64,000 nucleotides of DNA from Lactuca virosa. Its lineage: Eukaryota > Streptophyta > Magnoliopsida > Asterales > Asteraceae. Positions 58,612-64,000 of this stretch are shown piece after piece (position 1 is the stretch's first letter; the number at the start of each line of letters is the position of its first letter). Location: NCBI GenBank assembly GCA_928212115.1, contig CAKMRJ010001112.1, positions 407,326,627 through 407,390,626 of the forward strand, read 5' to 3'. The notes below the pieces were generated by a model. It had not been told where the DNA came from, did no database searches, and worked only from the letters and a program-made list of their open reading frames with translations. The translations under genes and the position numbers were made by a program.

Positions 58612-59512
58612 TTCTTCTGTGACCATATATCATTTCAGATTATATAAAATGATATGTGGTGAGTAAAAGAAATAGAGTGTGGAGTTACTTCAAATTTAGA
58701 AATGCTATTTAGCAAAAGATAATTGAGGAATGTTGTAGAGCACCTTGGGATGAATTCATGGATATAAAGATCGTCGAAATGGAGTTCGTATGAGAAAGTT
58801 ATGGCCATTTGAAGTTCAGATGAAAGTACGTTGCTATTTTGAGAAAGTCAATGAAAGTCAAGTCAATGGTCAAAATTTGACCATCACGACGTGAGGGTAT
58901 ATTTCTCACAATGTGACAAGAGATGTCTGACGACATGAGATGATACAAGTCATCAGAACACTTGGCGGAAGAGCGTGATACGTGGCGAGAGGGTGTGACG
59001 CGTGGCAGAATTGAGTCTAGACGCATCTCACGATGTGAGATGTGAGATCATAATGCTTACAACGTGAGACACCCCAAAGTATGAAAACGATTGTTTTTTA
59101 GTCAGTTGAGAGAGATTTAGAGGCGTTCGATCGAGGTGCTTCCGAGAATCGTATACGGGACATTATATCGGAGGAGTTATACAGATATACATGAGATATG
59201 GGGTCGAGTACGAGATCCATTAAGGTATATTTTACCCCGTTAATTAGTAATTTCGATGTTAGATTATTTATAATATTTAATAACTTCGAGTGTATTACGG
59301 GTATCCGTGATATGGTGCTGTTACAAACCCGTTAGTAAGACCAGTGAGTAACTCTTACGATTAAATATTTAGTCGAGACTGTAAGGGTTATAAACCCCTG
59401 GTATTTGAGAAATACCTGTTATGAGAGATTTAGCTAATGGTTTACGGGTTTAGCCTATTGTGATTAAATTAGGAGATTCGATTAGTTTAGTGACAATATG
59501 TCCCGGAGGGTA
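58612..59512 (+). repeat. Element H 3' LTR, interrupted
   Basis: It matches 53942-54456 apart from about 370 bp that the left copy lacks. The upstream module is at 58755-58810 and the dyads at 58882-59068. It stops at CCCGGAGGG followed by TA, where LTR G begins. Confidence 0.88.
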
Positions 59513-60363
59513 TGTAACATCCCAAAAATTTCAAGAAAATTTAAACTTTTAAAAACAACCCATTTACTAATAAGGTGGTTACCAAATCATTGTTTCCAGA
59601 ACATTATTTAAAATCAGAGTCTCCCAAGATCAAATTAGTTGAAACCAAGGATGTGTACGGTCACGCCTTCGCCTTGCCACGGTCCACTGAAGTACCTGAA
59701 ACAATAAAACAAAATTGTAAGCACGAAGCTTATTGGGTTCCCCCAAAATACCAACATACGAACAAAAAACATATTCAAATAACAGCATGTAGTGGGTCCG
59801 CATCTAAAAGACCAGATTACCCCTAAGCCCACAGTATGATTCTGGCTTGCTTATCAGGCCCACAGCTCATATTTGGCTTGCTCCTGAGCCCACAACATAA
59901 GTCTGGCTTTCCCTCGAGGCCCACAGCTTATGTCTGGTTTGCTCCCTAGTCCAATCAGTCATCAGATTAGAATACAAATGTTTAGCCCTCAGTACGAGTC
60001 TGGCATACCAATCAATCCTCAGCTCGTATCTGGAATGATACGAAGCCCTCAGTATGAGTCTGGCATGCCCTACCCGTCCCTCAACTCATATCTGGAATGC
60101 TCTAATACCCTCAAGCCCTCAGTACGAGTCTAGCATACCACCCGGTCCTCAGCTCGTATCTGGAATGCACCTGAGCCCTCAGTATGAGTCTGACATGCCC
60201 TACTCGGCCCTCAGCTCATAGCTGGAATGTTCCAGGGTTTGTTGGCTACAGCACGAAGCAGTACAACCTCAACCCAACCCAATATGTCGACATATACTTA
60301 ACAGATAAACATATAATCAGTTAACAGGCAAACAGGAAGATCTACACATCACTAGGCATAGCA

Positions 60364-61124
60364 TTATATGTTGTGTTTTGAGCATTCTAACACTCCTATG
60401 GTGTACATGCAACCCTATAAACCTTGGATCTATGTTTTCTCTATTATACATGCAAATATTAACTATTCCAAGGTTTCATCATAACTAGCATATTATGAAG
60501 CACCTATACTACAAAGTACTAGTTAGATAACATACCTTTTGATGTAGCTTGATGTCTTCAAGCTTTAAGAGCTTAGCCCCAATAGTGTGGAAGCCTCAAA
60601 TGGAATCACAAATCACCAAAACACCTTGGAAGAACTTGAGAGAATATGTATGCACACTAAAATCGGCCAGTCTTATTTTCACACACTTGTGCCAATTTTG
60701 TGAGCCAAGGACCCCTTTATATATTATGGAGGATTAGGGTTACATCCATGTAAACCCTAATACCCATGACCTTTCATTTACATAGGATCCATGGGTTAAA
60801 AGCTCCATGGACCATCCATGAAAGCTTAGCCCAACCTAAATGAACTTGGCCCATTCCATATATATAAGAGTCCATATTTAATTAGTTCTTTTTGATCACT
60901 TAATTAATTCTAAATTAATTCTTGATCAATACTAATTAAATAATATGATTCCATATTAATATATTAGAACTTATAATATATTAATATAAATCATAAATAT
61001 ACTATTCTCAAAAGACTATCCATATAAATTGTGCCGGTGAAGTGCAACCCAAATGGACCATGCCGGGTCGGGTCAAGTACATACCAAATATAGTTATGGA
61101 CTTAGACATTAATCTAACATTATC
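60364..61124 (-). mobile_element. Copia-type solo LTR inside LTR G
   Basis: The 751-bp LTR (60369-61119) begins TGTTAGATTAATGTCTAAGT on the minus strand and ends with CAAAACACAACA. Flanks TTATA and TTATC differ at one base, giving a probable decayed target duplication. The short length and TGTT...AACA ends differ from all other LTRs here and suit a Ty1/copia element. It has ATATATAAG near 60870 as a possible TATA. The ORF at 60549-60737 is not recognised. Confidence 0.8.
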
Positions 61125-61419
61125 CTATCTACCATGATACAGATCTAACATATCACTATAGTACACAATCATACGATAAACCAGGATAACAATCCATAGG
61201 GTCGGCCTTGGTGCCTTCGACCCAAAAGTACAGTGAGGAAAACTCACCTCTCGATCTGATCCATAGCTGATGAGGTCCCGACTCCGAATCTCAGCTCCAA
61301 CCAACACCTATTCATGAAAGTGACCAAATCCATCAAAATCCATAAAAATACCAAAATATCCTAGAGGTCAAACTTGGTCAAGGTCAACGTTCAAGGTCAA
61401 CAATCCATGTTGACCCAAC

Positions 61420-61518
61420 ACGTCGTGTTGACTTAGAACACGCCGTGTTCCGTCTGCACCCATACAGTCGGGAAAACCCCGACCAACACGCCATGTTGAC
61501 TTAGAACATGTCGTGTTT
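61420..61518. promoter_or_regulatory. Leader dyad cluster, ACACG-N-CGTGT type
   Basis: AACACGTCGTGTT, AACACGCCGTGTT, AACACGCCATGTT and AACATGTCGTGTT alternate with TGACTTAG over 100 bp. The position matches the leader clusters of A, B and C. The core again is a G-box split by one base. Confidence 0.7.
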
Positions 61519-61782
61519 GCTGAAGATCCAACAACTTAAAACGTTAAGCCATTTTCCTTGATTCCAAGAGCCCAAAGCTCAGATCTAGTCCGAAATGTGA
61601 TCCATAAGGATAAAGTTTCCAACTTTAACCATTGGGACTACCCAAAAAGGTCCAACACCCAATCCATAAAGCTTAAAAATGCAAGGGCTTAACCAATAAG
61701 CACTAAAATCCATCCTTTCCAAAAGTGATTCTAACACTATGCATGGCTTCAAATCTTGATTAAAGACCATATCCAAGACACT

Positions 61783-64000
61783 ATGTCACCCCCAAACCAA
61801 GGATGGCGGAAACGTCCGGGGGTGGAGGACTTCATGTATAGTATCACAACAACGAGTATAATAGTGCTCAAAGTAAATACAACCATCATAAATATAATTG
61901 AAAAATTTATACCATAGTATGTGTTTACATGTTTCCAATCAATTACACTTATGATGACAAAAAAATGAAATGTTTGACGATTTAACGTCCCATCCTCAAA
62001 AGCGGTTGATTTCCTGTTTCACTGAATTCCTGAGAATACAAGTAGTTTGAAAAAGTGTCAACAATTAAGTTGGTGAGTTCATAAGAGTTTTATTTGAGAA
62101 AAGAAGCCGTTTTCCTTGTAAAAAGCGATAGAGTATGAGTCCAGAAAATTCAATATTTTCTTTATTAAACGCGAAATGAACTCTTCTATGTTATGCAATA
62201 GTGTACCCTAGAAAGACATGTAGATTCCTTCTATAATCACCCCAGTGTATATAAGTTATATAAAATTTAAGTTAAATAAACTGTCGAATATAATGGGTCT
62301 GCCCTAGGTCCACAACCAAACAAGGAACAGGAAGTAAGGCGGGCCCACCAATTCTAGGTCGATTGCGACTAAATTCATATATAACTCTAACATGCACACT
62401 TAGCAAATTATAGCTGAAGTCTAACAATTCTAGATGAAACGTAGTTTTAATGTCATGAAAGCCATTTAGTAATAAATCTGGTACTTTGTCATGTATACTT
62501 CAAGAAAAATCCCTTATTTTCCTTATAAAAGTTATGTAGCCTTAAATCCCAAGACCGAGAATATGAGTGTGTGTTTTGTACTTATGATGTTTATAATCGT
62601 AATGCGTTTTCCCAAAGAAAATCCAATATTTTCCTTATAAAAAGTTATGTAGCCTTAAATCCCAAGACCGAGAATGTGAGTGTGTGTGTTATACTATTAA
62701 TGTTCAAGTAGTTTTAATTAGATAAAACCCCTTTTCAAAGTAGAATTTTCCCTGTAAACTTGAAAGATTGTTAACTCCCTATGTGAGTTGTTATAACCAT
62801 ACTACGACCGGATGACCTGCTGCGACGTTCTTCAGACGTCGGAAATGAAATGACATTTGTCACCCCCGATCGGCCGATCGGACTTATGCAAGCAGCATGG
62901 GTGTGGGTTGTCAATTCCAATATAGATCTATACATAATTATCACGCTCTCCCCATAAGAGACTCTGGTTATAACTTACAGGATTTTCGAACCCGTACCCT
63001 AAGTGTACGATAGAGAATGTCTCACAAGTTACGTTAACTAGTTTACATATAGTTTTGAGTATAAAACCTCTTCCGTGGTGGAAGTGAAATCACCTTTTAT
63101 GAAATAATTAGTGATATGAAATCCATAAACTATCACTATTATAGTTTATCATGTAGTATATGAAAAACCCATTTGTTTTGAGAGTAAAACCTTTTCCATG
63201 TAGTATGCTTTTATCGGAAATTTCATAAACCATACTTATTATAGTTTATTATATGTGTTCGAAATGAATGGAAAACCTTAACACGAATGACTAATTTCTG
63301 TTTATGATGGTAAAATAACAAGAACGCATCCAAACATTTAGAAACTTATTGTTATGCACTTTGCTCAGCATACTACAAAGTGTTGTTAATATGGTAAGGT
63401 ATGTAACTAGTTCTTACTCTTTCTGCACTGTTTTGAAATCATCATAGAAAAATCATACGAAGTCGAAAACTAACTCCGTAAACTTTGAGAGTTTAGAAAT
63501 TATGTCTAGTTTATTCATAATTTTTATTATGATTTTTAGAATTCTCTAACTTATGTGAAAGTGTTCATAATCTCAGACTGGTCCGAATACGTTTCTGAAA
63601 TGATAGGCAGTTTTGTAAAAATCACCATAAATCGTAGCAAAATCATATGGAGATGTGCAAGTAGTCATTTTAAAGGTATAAACCTGAATTACATGCATAT
63701 TAAACAGTTTTGAAAAATATTAAGTTTAAGTTGGGTAAAACAGTTCGTGAACAGGTCACAACTTTTCTGTTGTAAGCTGTCAAGTTAAGTTTTGAATATG
63801 TTTTGGTGTTTTAACTTGTATTCCCCCCGTAAAAACTGAAGAAAACTAGAAAATGTAGGGGTATGAACTCACCTTATGTGATTCCTTGAAGGATGGAAGG
63901 TTGAAGATGATGAGTTTCAAGTCTAGATCACTTGATGAACACACGAAGTTTTTTGGATGATCCTAAGAACGATTTCGTGTTAATATGTGTGTAGATGATC
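61783..64000 (-). mobile_element. F-family LTR (minus), runs off the window
   Basis: It starts TGTCACCCCCAAACC, the reverse of the end of solo LTR F at 36693, and follows it with divergence to the window edge. The predicted intron is 63872-62030 with donor AAG|GTGAGT and acceptor CTCAG, and CTCAC plus a CAAC/GTTG hairpin precede the acceptor. A block at about 62280-62350 (CCCTAGGTCCACAACCAAAC) is absent from the 34296 copy but resembles 7010-7060 in element A. A palindrome CCGATCGGCCGATCGG lies near 62867. Whether this is solo or part of a full element is not visible. Confidence 0.85.

Larger units (their letters stand above)
53942..59512 (+). mobile_element. LTR retrotransposon H, 3' LTR broken by LTR G
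   Basis: The left LTR (53942-55633) starts TGTAATACC. Its primer-binding site TTGGTATCAGAGC is at 55636. The interior runs to a purine tract ending at 58611, and a second LTR starts TGTAATACC at 58612. LTR G interrupts the right LTR at 59513. No gag or pol is recognised. The dyads here are TCACGACGTGA. The outer target duplication cannot be tested because the right end lies beyond the window or is lost. Confidence 0.88.
59513..61782 (-). repeat. LTR G (minus), nested in H, itself interrupted
   Basis: It starts TGTAACATCC on the plus strand and is related to B, C and O by its end sequence. Minus-strand landmarks are leader dyads AACACGTCGTGTT and AACACGCCGTGTT (61518-61420), donor GAG|GTGAGT (61247), CAGCTCGTATCTGG-type repeats (60240-59840), hairpin TAAGC/GCTTA (59732-59718) and acceptor TTTCAG|GT (59697-59696). 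A copia-type solo LTR sits within its intron, and an F-family LTR cuts it at 61783. The promoter part is not seen in the window. Confidence 0.85.

Overview
This is about 64 kb of nuclear plant DNA that is mostly transposable elements. It holds two confident host genes, both on the minus strand: an OBERON-type PHD-finger gene (18780-20585) and a small secreted X8-domain gene (16973-17558). Intron-containing genes, AT-rich spacers, TA microsatellites and dense nested LTR retrotransposons indicate a eudicot. The abundance of short dyads such as TACGCCCAGCGTA and ACTCGTCGAGT reminds me of Asteraceae, especially lettuce (Lactuca). That taxon is a guess from memory and not proven here.

Layout: 1-690 flank with a dyad-bearing remnant; 691-10113 complete LTR element A (minus, target duplication GAGTC); 10286-13668 Helitron-like ends; 13775-14634 large inverted repeat; 14635-16900 old repeats; 16973-21402 gene island; 21662-22216 short hAT-type element; about 22225-24375 old LTR remnant E; 25516-27731 solo LTR B (minus); 28817-46785 a nested stack in which old LTR O is split by element C (29313-40444, itself split by solo LTR F) and by element D (40891 to about 46178); 46786-51039 AT-rich spacer; 51043-52738 PIF/Harbinger-type element with a decayed Myb/SANT-like ORF; 52742-53941 two unrecognised ORF fragments, the second cut by element H; 53942-59512 element H; 59513-64000 LTR G (minus), carrying a copia-type solo LTR and an F-family LTR that runs off the window.

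The LTR elements have long LTRs (1.7-2.6 kb) and internal regions with no intact gag or pol, so they look non-autonomous. The main discovery is that LTRs that differ greatly in sequence share one architecture. It consists of upstream response-like modules, a promoter-proximal cluster of short CG-containing dyads, a telo-box inverted pair beside a TATA box, a leader with more dyads (and TGGGCC motifs in A and C), and then a predicted intron inside the LTR. The intron is filled with tandem repeats and ends in a branch-point-like CTCAC, a covarying TAAGC/GCTTA hairpin and a CAG acceptor. Three elements (A, C, D) also share a covarying long hairpin 0.8-1.2 kb downstream of the primer-binding site. 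In A and C its loop is the palindrome TGGGCCCA, which suggests a dimerisation or packaging signal. All boundaries were read by eye, and no database search was possible.
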